From: Streptomyces sp. TP-A0874
GTDB taxonomy: Bacteria > Actinomycetota > Actinomycetes > Streptomycetales > Streptomycetaceae
Length of the DNA stretch: 64,000 bases
Assembly: GCF_001748085.1 (NCBI RefSeq)
Contig: NZ_BBZK01000004.1
Location: 771,239 to 835,238 of the forward strand
Reading direction: 5' to 3'
How positions within the stretch are numbered: position 1 is the stretch's first letter; every line of letters starts with the position of its first letter. Made by a program: the position numbers and the translations under genes. Positions 17,984 through 27,494 of this stretch are shown piece after piece. The notes below the pieces were generated by a model, which had not been told where the DNA came from, searched no databases, and saw only the letters and a program-made list of their open reading frames with translations.

Positions 17984-18957
17984 GCCGCACCGAGGCGAAA
18001 CGGCGCCTGAGGGTGGGCATCGCACGCCTGCGGAGTCTGATCGTGGGCCTGCTGGCCCTCGTCACGGCCGCCACCACCACCGCCTGCACCATCGACGATG
18101 ACCGGGCCGGCGTCGTTGTGACGACCAACATCCTCGGTGACATCACCCGGGAGATCGTCGGTGACGAAGCGGATGTCACCGTGCTGATGAAGCCCAACGC
18201 CGACCCGCACTCCTTCGGTCTCTCGGCGGCGCAGGCAGCCGCGTTGGAACGGGCCGATCTGGTGGTCTACAACGGGCTGGGACTCGAGGAGAACGTGCTG
18301 CGGCACGTGGACGCCGCCCGCGATTCCGGTGTCGCCACCTTCGCGGCCGGTGAGGCACCTGACCCGCTCACCTTCGATACCGCCGAGGACGGCGGTCCGG
18401 AGGGTGAGGGAGGACGACCCGACCCGCATTTCTGGACCGACCCCGACCGGGTGCGCGAGGCGACCGGCCGGATAGCCGATCAGGTCATCGAGCACGTCGA
18501 CGGCGTGGACGCCGGTGCGATACGGGCCAACGCCGACCGCTACGCCGGAGAACTCAAGGACCTCGCCGACTGGATGGAGAAGTCCTTCGACCGTATCCCG
18601 GAGGGCCGACGGGCCCTGGTGACCAACCACCATGTCTTCGGCTACCTCGCCGACCGCTTCGGCTTCCGGGTGATCGGCGCGGTCATCCCCAGCGGCACCA
18701 CACTGGCCTCACCGAGCTCCTCCGACCTGCGCTCACTCACCGAGGCGATGGAGCGGGCGGACGTCCGCACCGTGTTCGCCGACTCCTCCCAGCCCACACG
18801 GCTCGCCGAGGTACTACGCGCGGAGATGGGCGGACCGGTCCGGGTCGTCGAGCTGTACTCGGAGTCACTGACCGCCGAGGGCCGGGGCGCCGACACCTAC
18901 CTGCGGATGATGCGCGCCAACACCGCCGCCATGGTCGACGGCCTGACCGGCGACTGA
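17980..18957 (+). CDS. aztC: Zinc ABC transporter substrate-binding protein AztC
   Basis: 325 aa, cluster A-I zinc-binding protein (ZnuA-like). Lipobox TTTACTID near residue 35. Metal ligands can be placed as His in NADPHSF, His in RPDPHFW, His in TNHHVFGYLADRFGF and the late acidic site VFADSS. The short acidic Gly/Glu insert (EDGGPEGEGG) stands where ZnuA has its His-rich loop, as expected for AztC, which depends on AztD for loading. Start overlaps the previous stop (ATGA). Confidence 0.88.
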   Translation: MSRTEAKRRLRVGIARLRSLIVGLLALVTAATTTACTIDDDRAGVVVTTNILGDITREIVGDEADVTVLMKPNADPHSFGLSAAQAAALERADLVVYNGLGLEENVLRHVDAARDSGVATFAAGEAPDPLTFDTAEDGGPEGEGGRPDPHFWTDPDRVREATGRIADQVIEHVDGVDAGAIRANADRYAGELKDLADWMEKSFDRIPEGRRALVTNHHVFGYLADRFGFRVIGAVIPSGTTLASPSSSDLRSLTEAMERADVRTVFADSSQPTRLAEVLRAEMGGPVRVVELYSESLTAEGRGADTYLRMMRANTAAMVDGLTGD

Positions 18958-19043
18958 CCTCCTGAACCTCCCGCACACGGCTGACGGGCCGACACCGTCA
19001 CATCGCACTGCCGCCACCGGGCGGCGTGGAAAGGAACACACCC

Positions 19044-20234
19044 ATGAACAAGTCGATACGAGGCAGAGCCCTCACGGGCACGGCGCTCGCCCTGGCGGTG
19101 TCCGCCGTACTGACCGCCTGCGGAGGGGAGGACTCCTCCCCCGACGCCGGGGCAGCGGGCAGCAGGACCGCCACTGCGGTCAGGGACCCGCTGGTCGCCA
19201 CCTTCGACGGCGGCCTGTACATCCTGGACGGCGAAAGCCTGAAGCTGACCGAGACCATCGAGCTTCCGGGCTTCAACCGGGTCAACCCCGCCGGTGACGA
19301 GGACCACGTCGTCATATCCACCGACACCGGCTTCCGCGTACTGAACGCTACCGAACAGGTCCTCACCGACATCGAGTACGAGGGCGCCAAGCCCGGCCAC
19401 GTCGTCCGTCACGCGGGCAGGACCGTGCTCTTCACCGACGGCACCGGAGAGGTCAACATCTTCGACCCGGCCGAACTGAGCAGCGGCAGGAAGCCGGAAG
19501 GACGCACCTACACCTCCGCCGAGGCACACCACGGTGTCGCCGTCGAACTGGCCAACGGCGAACTCCTCAGCACCCTGGGCACCGAGGAGAAGCGCACCGG
19601 CGCGCTGGTGCTGGACGAGCACGACAAGGAGATCGCGCGCGACGAGAGCTGTCCCGGCGTCCACGGCGAGGCGGCCGCGAAGGGCGAAGCCGTCGCCCTC
19701 GGGTGCGAGGACGGCGTCCTGATCTACAAGGACGGCAGCTTCACCAAGGTCGAGGCGCCCGACGACTACGGCCGCGTCGGCAACCAGGCCGGCAGCGAGG
19801 CATCGCCGATCCTCTTGGGCGACTACAAGACCGACCCCGAGGCGGAGCTGGAGCGGCCCACCCGCATCTCCCTCATCGACACGGAGAAGAAGAAGCTGCG
19901 CGTGGTGGACGTGGGCACCAGCTACTCCTCCCGCTCACTGGCCCGCGGGCCGCACGGCGAGGCCCTGGTCCTCGGCACCGACGGCGCCGTCCACGTCATC
20001 GACGAGAACACCGGCAAGACCGAGAAGAAGATCCCCGTCGTCGGCGACTGGCAGGAGCCGCTGGACTGGCAGGAGACCCGCCCCACCCTGTTCGTCCGCG
20101 GACACACCGCGTACGTCTCCGACCCCGGCAAGAAGGCGCTGCACGCCATCGACCTGGAAACGGGCGAGAAGATCGCCTCCGTCACCCTGCCGGAGAGCAG
20201 CAACGAGTTGTCGGGCGTCGTCGCCGGACACTGA
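19044..20234 (+). CDS. aztD: Zinc metallochaperone AztD
   Basis: 396 aa. Lipoprotein signal (SAVLTACGGED, Cys near residue 22) and a seven-bladed-propeller-like body. The stretch ELPGFNRVNPAGDEDHVVISTDTGFRVL is the family hallmark as I know it. In Paracoccus AztD binds zinc and transfers it to AztC in the periplasm; here it would be tethered outside the membrane. Separate ribosome site (AAGGAACA) 86 bases after aztC; last gene of the operon, followed by a hairpin terminator. Confidence 0.82.
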   Translation: MNKSIRGRALTGTALALAVSAVLTACGGEDSSPDAGAAGSRTATAVRDPLVATFDGGLYILDGESLKLTETIELPGFNRVNPAGDEDHVVISTDTGFRVLNATEQVLTDIEYEGAKPGHVVRHAGRTVLFTDGTGEVNIFDPAELSSGRKPEGRTYTSAEAHHGVAVELANGELLSTLGTEEKRTGALVLDEHDKEIARDESCPGVHGEAAAKGEAVALGCEDGVLIYKDGSFTKVEAPDDYGRVGNQAGSEASPILLGDYKTDPEAELERPTRISLIDTEKKKLRVVDVGTSYSSRSLARGPHGEALVLGTDGAVHVIDENTGKTEKKIPVVGDWQEPLDWQETRPTLFVRGHTAYVSDPGKKALHAIDLETGEKIASVTLPESSNELSGVVAGH

Positions 20235-20240
20235 CCGCGC

Positions 20241-20280
20241 CCCGCTGTCCTCACGGCCTTCCAACCGCGGGGACAGCGGG
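20241..20280 (+). terminator. Hairpin terminator after aztD
   Basis: CCCGCTGTCC (20241-20250) pairs perfectly with GGACAGCGGG (20271-20280) around a 20-base loop, beginning 6 bases after the aztD stop. Confidence 0.65.
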
Positions 20281-20523
20281 TTGCCGTGCTCTCGAACGAA
20301 AGCCGGGCTCAGCGGGCGGCACAGCCCATGGCGCTGGGCGAGACACCGGGTCCCGGACGAACAGCCGGGTCCGCGCCGGGAACGTCTCGCTCTCCGCGTG
20401 CCCGGCTGTGTCAAACGGCGCCGCTCACCACTCGTCAGGGGATGTGGGAGCGCGGTCGCGTAGGGACTGGCCCCCTGGCCACGGGTACGGTGGCCCACCG
20501 AAACGGGGAAGGCCGGAGGAGAC

Positions 20524-20697
20524 ATGGCGAACAGGTCCACGGAGTCAGCGCTGTACGACGCGTTCGCGGCCAGCGGGAAGGTGCTGACCGGCCTCGAAGT
20601 GCCGGACCTGCCGGCCCGGGGCGAACACACGGTCGACGAAGGCCTGGTCGAGCGGCGTCTGGCCGAGATGCAGGTGGGCTCGGAAGCAGTCCTATGA
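20524..20697 (+). CDS. Small protein of a sulfur-transfer cassette (unknown function)
   Basis: 57 aa, starting MANRSTESALYDAFAASG and ending QVGSEAVL, with no cysteine. It has a strong ribosome site (GGAGGAGAC). Its stop overlaps the start of the cysteine desulfurase (ATGA), so the two are translationally coupled. It is acidic and probably mostly helical with no membrane segment. I do not recognise the family. Coupling suggests a partner or accessory subunit of the desulfurase. Confidence 0.7.
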   Translation: MANRSTESALYDAFAASGKVLTGLEVPDLPARGEHTVDEGLVERRLAEMQVGSEAVL

Positions 20698-21881
20698 GCC
20701 GTCAGCTCCCGCCACCGCATCCGGGCCTCGCCGACGGTCCCGTCTACCTCGACTACAACGCCACCACCCCCGTCGACCCGCGCGTCGCCGAAACGATGGG
20801 CCCCCACCTGACCGCCCTCTTCGGCAACCCCTCCAGCAGCCACCCCTACAGCGTCGAACCGCGCCGCGCTCTGGCCCGGGCCCGCGCCCAGGTCGCCGAT
20901 CTGGTCGGCGCCCGCCCGCACGAGATCGTGTTCACCGCTTCAGGCTCCGAGGCCGACCTGCTCGCCCTGCGCGGTGTCGTCCTCGCCTCCGACCGTACCC
21001 GGCCGCACGTCATCACCCAGGCCACCGAGCACCCGGCCGTCCTCGCCACCTGCCGGGCGTTGGAACGCCTCCACCAGGCACGGATCACCGTGCTACCCGT
21101 CGGCCCCGAGGGCCTGGTTGACCCGGCCGCGCTCACCGCGGCGCTCGACACGGAGACCGTGCTCGTCTCGGTCATGGCCGCCAACAACGAGACCGGCGCT
21201 CTGCAGCCGGTCAGGGAACTGGCCGCCCTCGCCCATCGGGCCGGCGCGCTGTTCCACTGCGACGCGGCCCAGGCCGTAGGCAAGGTCCCCTTGGACGTCC
21301 GTGAGCTGGACGTGGACCTGCTCACCCTCGTAGGCCACAAGATGTACGCGCCCAAGGGCACCGCCGCCCTCTACGTCCGCGACGGCGTCAAGCTGGAACC
21401 AGTCGTCTACGGAGGCGGCCAGGAACGGGGCCTGCGCGCCGGGACGGAGAACGTCGCCTTGGCCGTCGCGCTCGGCACCGCCGCTCGGCTCGCCGCCGAG
21501 GAACTCGCCGCCGGCGCTCCCGCCCGGTTGGCGGCGCTGCGCGACGACCTCCACGCGCGCCTCGTCGGCGCACTGCCCGGCCGCCTACGACTCAACGGGC
21601 CCGACGGGCAGCGGTTGCCGAACACGCTGAACGTCAGCATCGACAGCGCGCGGGGACACGACGTCCTGGCCGCGGCCCCGCAGATCGCCGCCTCCACCGG
21701 ATCCGCCTGCCACAGCGGGGTGCACACCCCTTCCCCCGTCCTGACGGCCATGGGGCAGCGACTCGCCCGGGCCTCGGGCGCACTGCGCCTTTCCCTGGGC
21801 CGCTGGAGCACCGCCGAGGACGTAGCGACCGCCGCACGGGCACTCACCCACGCCGTCACCGCCACCACGAGCAGCCGGTGA
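20694..21881 (+). CDS. Cysteine desulfurase family protein (NifS/IscS-like)
   Basis: 395 aa, PLP-dependent class V fold. N-terminal VYLDYNATTPVDPRV, the PLP lysine in LVGHKMYAPKG (about residue 215), and the persulfide cysteine in STGSACHSG (about residue 337) are all present, so it should release sulfane sulfur from cysteine onto a partner. It is flanked by a small unknown protein and a TusA-like protein with overlaps on both sides, not by Isc/Suf scaffold genes. That suggests sulfur relay to a tRNA, cofactor or metabolite more than general Fe-S assembly. Confidence 0.9.
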   Translation: MSRQLPPPHPGLADGPVYLDYNATTPVDPRVAETMGPHLTALFGNPSSSHPYSVEPRRALARARAQVADLVGARPHEIVFTASGSEADLLALRGVVLASDRTRPHVITQATEHPAVLATCRALERLHQARITVLPVGPEGLVDPAALTAALDTETVLVSVMAANNETGALQPVRELAALAHRAGALFHCDAAQAVGKVPLDVRELDVDLLTLVGHKMYAPKGTAALYVRDGVKLEPVVYGGGQERGLRAGTENVALAVALGTAARLAAEELAAGAPARLAALRDDLHARLVGALPGRLRLNGPDGQRLPNTLNVSIDSARGHDVLAAAPQIAASTGSACHSGVHTPSPVLTAMGQRLARASGALRLSLGRWSTAEDVATAARALTHAVTATTSSR

Positions 21882-22174
21882 ACTCCGCCGATACTCCGGT
21901 TCCGCCGGCGGACGTCACGATCGACGGCACGGGGCTGCTCTGCGTCACTCTCCTGCTCCGGCTGCGCAAGGAGATCGACGACCGGGAGCCGGGCACCGTC
22001 GTCCACATCATCACCACCGACCCCGCGGCGCCGCTCGATCTGCCCGCCTGGTGCCATATGACCGGACACCACTACCTCGGCCCCATACCCGACCCTGACC
22101 TGGACGTCCACGCCCTCCGTCTCACCGCTCAACCGATGTCCACCCGGCCCGACGCACCGTGGCACCGCCGCTGA
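21878..22174 (+). CDS. TusA/SirA-like sulfur-carrier protein
   Basis: 98 aa from a GTG that overlaps the desulfurase stop (GTGA). The TusA fold is recognisable: DGTGLLCVTLLLRLRKEI with the acceptor cysteine near residue 23, then VHIITTDPAAPLDLPAWCHMTGHHYLG. The usual CPxP motif is reduced to Cys-Val-Thr-Leu; a second cysteine lies in the PAWC turn. It likely takes persulfide sulfur from the neighbouring desulfurase and delivers it elsewhere; the acceptor is not encoded nearby. Confidence 0.8.
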   Translation: MNSADTPVPPADVTIDGTGLLCVTLLLRLRKEIDDREPGTVVHIITTDPAAPLDLPAWCHMTGHHYLGPIPDPDLDVHALRLTAQPMSTRPDAPWHRR

Positions 22175-22547
22175 ACACGATGTGCGAGGTAAGCAGCCGC
22201 CACACCCGAACGAACGGTGTGCCGGCATGGGAGTGGCCCGCAGCGAGGGACCAGGCGGGTGAACCCCGGCGCACACCGGGGTTCGGCGGTGGCCACCGGA
22301 GCGGTATGACCGCGGTCCGGAGTCCGGCGCTGCACGCACGAACCGGATCGATGGCGGTACGGCCCGCCGCCCCGGCGGTACTGCCTCGAGGACGCCCGGG
22401 CAGCGTGATCAGCGGTTACCGGTGGTCGGTCACCACCGAGAGAGCACACCGTGCTCCATACAGCACCCTCATACCGTCGCGACACGATCCGCCCGGCTTT
22501 CCGGATGCTGGACGGCGCTCTTCCTTTCCCGGCTACACACCGTAGGC
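22175..22547. other. Intergenic stretch upstream of the cobalamin riboswitch
   Basis: About 370 bases between the TusA-like gene and the riboswitch. No supported gene. The metE promoter should lie in the right part; I cannot fix its hexamers. Confidence 0.4.
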
Positions 22548-22772
22548 TGGTCGCAGCAGTCGGTTCACCCCGTCCGCCAGGCAGGGTGTCGTAAGAGGGA
22601 ACCCGGTGAGAGTCCGGGGCTGCCCCGCAGCGGTGAGCGGGAACGACCGCCGTCACACGCACTGGGTCCGCGCAGGGCCCGGGAAGCGACGGCCAGTAGG
22701 TGTCCTCCGACAAGGAGGGCCTGCCCGCGAGTCCGAAGACCTGCCAGCTGCCCGTGTGCGGACCATTCCGCG
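22548..22772 (+). ncRNA. Cobalamin (B12) riboswitch
   Basis: The conserved cobalamin core is present in order: GGGAAcccGGTGagagTCC, the B12-box-like CTGCCCCGCAGCGGT, GGGAACGACCGCCGTCAC, CCAGTAGGTGTCC, and GCCCGCGAGTCCGAAGACCTGCC. It is about 190 bases upstream of metE on the same strand. Such elements switch off B12-independent methionine synthase when cobalamin is plentiful and MetH can work. Ends are approximate. Confidence 0.9.
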
Positions 22773-22811
22773 CGCGGACATCCCGGTGACCTCGAGGGCG
22801 GGTCGGGGGTA

Positions 22812-22832
22812 CCTCCGGACGGAGTCCGGAGG
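22812..22832 (+). terminator. Hairpin in the metE leader (expression platform candidate)
   Basis: CCTCCGGAC and GTCCGGAGG form a 9-bp stem with loop GGA, between the riboswitch and metE. It could be the terminator that forms when cobalamin binds. No T-tract follows, so control at translation is also possible. Confidence 0.45.
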
Positions 22833-22958
22833 AGTACACACCAGACGGAACGACCGTGCTTCTGCCGCGCGGGGTCGTGGCCGTCCGGTCTGTCATCACC
22901 TTCGCGTTCTCGTCCCGTCGCCGGGACCTCAGGGATTCATCTCGCGAAGGAGATCTCC

Positions 22959-25277
22959 GTGACCACGAAGTCCGCAGCCGCGGCGACACGGGCAACCGTG
23001 TACGGCTACCCCAGGCAAGGTCGGAACCGGGAGCTCAAGAAGGCCATCGAGGGCTACTGGAAGGGCCGCGTCACCGCTGACACCCTCCGGGAGACGGCCG
23101 CCGAGCTCCGGCGGAGCAACTGGCGGCAGCTCGCCGACGCCGGCATCCACGAGGTGCCGACCGGTGACTTCTCGTACTACGACCACGTCCTCGACACGAC
23201 CGTCATGGTGGGCGCCGTCCCCGAGCGGCACCGCGCCGCCGTCGAAGCCGGCGAGACGGACGGCTACTTCGCGATGGCCCGCGGCACCCAGGAGGTCGCT
23301 CCGCTGGAGATGACCAAGTGGTTCGACACCAATTACCACTACCTGGTCCCCGAACTGGGCCCCGACACCGCTTTCGCCGCCGACTCCACCAAGCAGGTCG
23401 CCGAGTTCAAGGAAGCCCTCGCCCAGGGCCTCACCGCGCGACCCGTGCTGGTCGGCCCCGTCACGTACCTCCTGCTCGCCAAGCCCGCCCCGGGCGTGCC
23501 CGCCGACTTCGAGCCGCTCACTCTCCTGGACCGGCTGCTTCCGGTGTACGCCGAGGTACTCGCCGACCTGCGCGCGGCCGGCGCCGAATGGGTACAGCTG
23601 GACGAGCCCGCCCTCGTGCAGGACCGCAGTCCTGCCGAACTGAACGCCGCCGAGCGGGCCTACCACGAGCTCGGCGCCCGCACCGACCGGCCCAAGCTGC
23701 TCGTCGCCTCCTACTTCGACCGGCTCGGCGACGCGCTTCCCGTCCTGGCCAAGGCCCCGGTCGAGGGTCTCGCCCTGGACTTCACCGAGGCCGCCGCAGC
23801 CAACCTGGAGGATCTGGCCGCCCTCGGCGGAGTGCCCGGCAAACGCCTGGTCGCCGGCGTCGTCAACGGCCGCAACATCTGGATCAACGACCTCCAGAAG
23901 TCGCTGGCCACCCTCGGCACCCTCCTCGGGCTCGCCGACCGGGTCGACATCGCCGCTTCCTGCTCCCTGCTGCACGTGCCGCTGGACGCCGCCGCCGAAC
24001 GGGACATCGAGCCGCAGATCCTGCGCTGGCTGGCCTTCGCCAGGCAGAAGACCACCGAGATCGCCACCCTCGCCAAGGGGCTCGCCCAGGGCACCGACAC
24101 GATCGCGGCCGAACTCGCCGCCAACCGCGCCGACCTGGTCTCCCGCTCCGGCTCGCCGATCACACACGATCCGGATGTGCGCGCCCGCGCCGAGGCCGTC
24201 ACCGCCGCAGACAGCCGCCGCTCCCAGCCGTACGCGGAGCGGGCCGTCGCGCAGCGCGCCCACCTCGGCCTGCCGCTGCTGCCGACCACCACCATCGGAT
24301 CCTTCCCGCAGACCAGCGAACTGCGCACCGCCCGCGCCGACCTGCGCGCCGGCCGCATCGACACGGCCGGCTACGAGGAGCGCATCAAGGCCGAGATCCA
24401 GGAGGTCATCTCCTTCCAGGAGAAGACCGGTATCGACGTCCTGGTACACGGTGAGCCCGAGCGCAACGACATGGTGCAGTACTTCGCCGAGCAGCTCACC
24501 GGCTACCTCGCCACGCAGCACGGCTGGGTCCAGTCGTACGGCACCCGCTACGTCCGTCCGCCGATCCTGGCCGGTGACATCTCGCGCCCAGAGCCGATGA
24601 CCGTGCGCTGGACGTCATACGCCCAGTCACTGAGCGACCGCCCGGTCAAGGGCATGCTCACCGGACCGGTCACCATGCTGGCCTGGTCGTTCGTCCGTGA
24701 CGACCAACCCCTCGGCGACACCGCCCGGCAGGTCGCCCTCGCCCTGCGCGAGGAGGTCACCGATCTGGAGGCGGCGGGTACCTCGGTCATCCAGGTGGAC
24801 GAACCCGCGCTACGCGAGACGCTGCCGCTGCGCGCCGCCGACCGGGCCGACTATCTCGCGTGGGCGACCGAGGCGTTCCGGCTCACCAGCGCCGGGGTCC
24901 GTCCTGACACCCAGATCCACACGCACATGTGCTACGCGGAGTTCGGTGACATCGTCCAGGCGATCGACGACCTCGACGCCGACGTCATCAGTCTGGAGGC
25001 CGCCCGCTCCCATATGCAGGTCGCCCGGGAACTCGCCGACCACGGCTACCCGCGCGAGGCCGGACCGGGGGTCTACGACATCCACTCCCCACGCGTGCCC
25101 AGTACGGAAGAAGCGGTGGAGCTGCTGCGCACCGGTCTGAAGGCGATCCCGGCCGAGCGGCTGTGGGTCAACCCGGACTGCGGTCTGAAGACCCGCGCCT
25201 GGTCTGAGACCCGCGCCTCCCTGGAACACCTGGTCGCCGCCGCGCGCACCGTCCGGAGGGAGCTGCCCGCCTCCTGA
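22959..25277 (+). CDS. metE: Cobalamin-independent methionine synthase MetE
   Basis: 772 aa from a GTG at 22959 preceded by GAAGGAG. It transfers the methyl of 5-methyltetrahydropteroyl-triglutamate to homocysteine in the cytoplasm. The N-terminal barrel starts with [21 protein letters not shown]; the catalytic barrel begins near residue 440 ([16 protein letters not shown]). Zinc ligands are seen in [12 protein letters not shown] (His and Cys), the downstream SLEAARS glutamate, and [10 protein letters not shown] (Cys). Length is normal for the family. Regulated by the cobalamin riboswitch in its leader. Confidence 0.97.
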   Translation: MTTKSAAAATRATVYGYPRQGRNRELKKAIEGYWKGRVTADTLRETAAELRRSNWRQLADAGIHEVPTGDFSYYDHVLDTTVMVGAVPERHRAAVEAGETDGYFAMARGTQEVAPLEMTKWFDTNYHYLVPELGPDTAFAADSTKQVAEFKEALAQGLTARPVLVGPVTYLLLAKPAPGVPADFEPLTLLDRLLPVYAEVLADLRAAGAEWVQLDEPALVQDRSPAELNAAERAYHELGARTDRPKLLVASYFDRLGDALPVLAKAPVEGLALDFTEAAAANLEDLAALGGVPGKRLVAGVVNGRNIWINDLQKSLATLGTLLGLADRVDIAASCSLLHVPLDAAAERDIEPQILRWLAFARQKTTEIATLAKGLAQGTDTIAAELAANRADLVSRSGSPITHDPDVRARAEAVTAADSRRSQPYAERAVAQRAHLGLPLLPTTTIGSFPQTSELRTARADLRAGRIDTAGYEERIKAEIQEVISFQEKTGIDVLVHGEPERNDMVQYFAEQLTGYLATQHGWVQSYGTRYVRPPILAGDISRPEPMTVRWTSYAQSLSDRPVKGMLTGPVTMLAWSFVRDDQPLGDTARQVALALREEVTDLEAAGTSVIQVDEPALRETLPLRAADRADYLAWATEAFRLTSAGVRPDTQIHTHMCYAEFGDIVQAIDDLDADVISLEAARSHMQVARELADHGYPREAGPGVYDIHSPRVPSTEEAVELLRTGLKAIPAERLWVNPDCGLKTRAWSETRASLEHLVAAARTVRRELPAS

Positions 25278-25290
25278 CCCCGATCCCAGT

Positions 25291-25319
25291 GGGCCGGGAC
25301 GCCACAGGCGTCCCGGCCC
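25291..25319 (+). terminator. Intrinsic terminator after metE
   Basis: GGGCCGGGACGCC pairs perfectly over 13 bp with GGCGTCCCGGCCC around the loop ACA, 14 bases past the metE stop. Confidence 0.8.
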
Positions 25320-25429
25320 CGTCTCGCCAGCACACCACTACGAGGAAGGGCACGGAGGAGCCGGCGGTGCGCAGCAGGCCCCTGCGGAACGTCGTGGAAG
25401 GCAGGTGCGTGATCTCCATGCCCGCCGTC

Positions 25430-25820
25430 ATGGGTCAGGAGACGGGAAACCAGTCCGACAGGCGCTTCGCGAAGACCGGTACATCGATGTCGTCCCGCGC
25501 GGCTTCCTCGACGAACGGCCGGCCATGGAACCGGGCTGCGGGGCGATACCGGCGCTGACCCGTTGAACCGCAGGAAGACGCGTGGCGAGCCAGGGCGGGA
25601 CGGCCGCGATGGCGAGTTCATGTTTACTGCGGCGCTCGCGGCGAGCACGCTCGGTGAGCTTCGCGTCAAGGTCGTCGGGGAGTCGGAGTGTCACGGGCAG
25701 CCCGGCCAACGGAAGCTCCGCCGGACCGGCGGCGTTGGTCGCCACCCCGCCTACCAGGAGCTTCTCCACGACGGCACTCCGCCCACCACCCGACTCCCCA
25801 AGCAGCCGGGCTGAGAAGTT
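25430..25820 (-). pseudogene. Remnant of a ribbon-helix-helix antitoxin-like gene
   Basis: An open frame here encodes [34 protein letters not shown], the look of a CopG/Arc-type antitoxin DNA-binding strand and helices. No start codon with a ribosome site is evident. The sequence after it drifts; another frame gives [28 protein letters not shown] as a possible C-terminal remnant. No intact toxin partner is present. I read this as debris at the left edge of the acquired island. Confidence 0.4.
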
Positions 25821-25890
25821 CACTGGCCTGGATCGCCAGCCGAGAAGAGAAGGTGGAGGGGCAGTTTCGCGATCCTCTTTGGCTGGACCA

Positions 25891-25941
25891 TTGACACCCA
25901 CCCGGCGGCTGGCTACCTTCGCCGCATTGGTAGGGCCAAAT
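25891..25941 (+). promoter_or_regulatory. Promoter and operator of the NCS1 transporter operon
   Basis: TTGACA (25891-25896), 17-bp spacer, TACCTT (25914-25919) form a good sigma-70-type promoter. The predicted start near 25926 lies at the edge of ATTGG-TAGGG-CCAAAT (25926-25941), a dyad. The same half-sites with the same spacing lie over the start of the facing HpaB operon, as expected for a shared GntR/FCD repressor. Confidence 0.7.
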
Positions 25942-26075
25942 CGTACCCGTCGATCGGTAACACCCAGATGCACATCGCGTCCTGAGTCGATTACGCAGAG
26001 ACGTTTCCTGGCAGCCCTTCACTCCGATCGAGTTCCGAGATACGAATGCCCGCGAACACAAGAAAGGGCAAGGAC

Positions 26076-27494
26076 GTGTCTGACCAAAATGAGGTGGCGA
26101 GATCGATCGCCGTCGAGTCACACGGCGTCGACTACATCCCGCCGAATGAACGTCATGGCCGTGCTCGCAACCAGTTCAGCGTGAGGTTCGCGCCAGCGGT
26201 CTACCTCGCCCCCATGGTGATCGGTGTCCTCGCCATTCACATGGGACTCGGCGTCATCGGAGCGATCACAGCACTTCTGGCAGCGAACCTGCTCGCCGGG
26301 TTGCTGGTCGGCTTCTTCGCAGCGATGGGTCCGAAGTTGGGTATGCCGCAGATGGCGATGGGCCGGATGGCCTTCGGCTTCGTGGGCAACTACCTGCCGG
26401 CCGTGCTGTCGGGACTCACGTGCATGGGATATTTCGCGGTCGGCATCGTCTTGAGCGCTGAGGCGCTTGAGAGCGCATTCGGAGTGCCCTATCTCCCGAC
26501 ACTGATTGTCTCGGCGACCATCTCGGTACTCCTGACCGCTTTCGGGTACGACCTGCTTCATCTCGTCAGTAAATGGGTGACGGCAGCCGGCGTCGTCGTG
26601 TTCGTGGTGGTCACCGGGTTCATCGCCGGCAACGCGACGAGTCTCGACGCCGGGGCCACGACGGACACAGCGGACTTCTGGCTGTCCTGGTCGATGATCT
26701 TCGCTCTCGCCTTCACGATCAACGGCGCATGGGTGATCGCCGCATCGGACTACTCCAGGTACCTGCCCGCTGACACCCCGACCCTGCGCATCGCCGTTCC
26801 CGCCGGCCTCGGCGTAGCGTCCGGCTATGCATGGCCCATGATCCTGGGTGCCTTTCTCGCAGCTTCGACCACGGGGGGCCAGGGCGATGTCTTCGACGGT
26901 CTCGACAACATCCTGCCCGGCGCCTTGGGGCCGGTGGCCATCGCCATCCTCGGAGTGTCCTCAATCCCTCACAACTCGGCCAACCACTACGCATCCGTCA
27001 TGTCTCTGCTGTCCACGGGGATCCGGTTCACGCGTCTGAACGCCACCTACGTCACGGGGCTCATCGCGCTCATCGCGGCGCTGGCCTTCGGCGGCTCGAA
27101 GTTCGAGGAGAACTTCTCGAACCTGTTGGTCGTCATTGGTCACTTCATCCTGCCCTGGGCGGGGGTGGTCCTCGTGAACTTCTACCTGTTCCGTTCGCGG
27201 ATATGGGGCTTCCCTCGAGTCGAGAGCCTCTATCAGAACTCGGGTGAGTTCGGTGGCGTCAACTGGATCGGCATGGGATCTTTCGTAGGCGCAGCCGCCG
27301 TCACCATTCCACTCATGGCGAACTCTCTGTACACCGGGCCGCTCGGTGAGGCCATCGGCTTCGACATCAGCGACATAGCAGGCTTCGTGTTGGCCGGGAT
27401 CGTGTACTACGTCCTCGCTTCCCGCGTGGGTCGGTCCGCGGAGCCCGCAGCTGAACGGGCGACCGGCCACGATCGTGCGGTGATCGACGAATGA
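26076..27494 (+). CDS. NCS1 family nucleobase/cation symporter
   Basis: About 472 aa with 12 predicted helices (purine-cytosine permease family). GTG at 26076 follows AAAGGGCAAGGAC; ATG at 26046 is an alternative without a good site. The N-terminal SHGVDYIPPNERHGRARNQF and helix-1 stretch VRFAPAVYLAPMVIG are typical, as is the substrate-site region ASDYSRYLPADT. NCS1 proteins import cytosine, purines, allantoin, hydantoins, thiamine or pyridoxine, so this points to an N-heterocyclic substrate for the island. Overlaps the next gene by ATGA. Codon third positions are less GC-rich than in genes outside the island. Confidence 0.88.
   Translation: MSDQNEVARSIAVESHGVDYIPPNERHGRARNQFSVRFAPAVYLAPMVIGVLAIHMGLGVIGAITALLAANLLAGLLVGFFAAMGPKLGMPQMAMGRMAFGFVGNYLPAVLSGLTCMGYFAVGIVLSAEALESAFGVPYLPTLIVSATISVLLTAFGYDLLHLVSKWVTAAGVVVFVVVTGFIAGNATSLDAGATTDTADFWLSWSMIFALAFTINGAWVIAASDYSRYLPADTPTLRIAVPAGLGVASGYAWPMILGAFLAASTTGGQGDVFDGLDNILPGALGPVAIAILGVSSIPHNSANHYASVMSLLSTGIRFTRLNATYVTGLIALIAALAFGGSKFEENFSNLLVVIGHFILPWAGVVLVNFYLFRSRIWGFPRVESLYQNSGEFGGVNWIGMGSFVGAAAVTIPLMANSLYTGPLGEAIGFDISDIAGFVLAGIVYYVLASRVGRSAEPAAERATGHDRAVIDE

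Noticed and set aside
25430..25820. An intact toxin-antitoxin pair
   Set aside because: Only an antitoxin-like strand-helix stretch is visible; no proper start, and no toxin frame survives.
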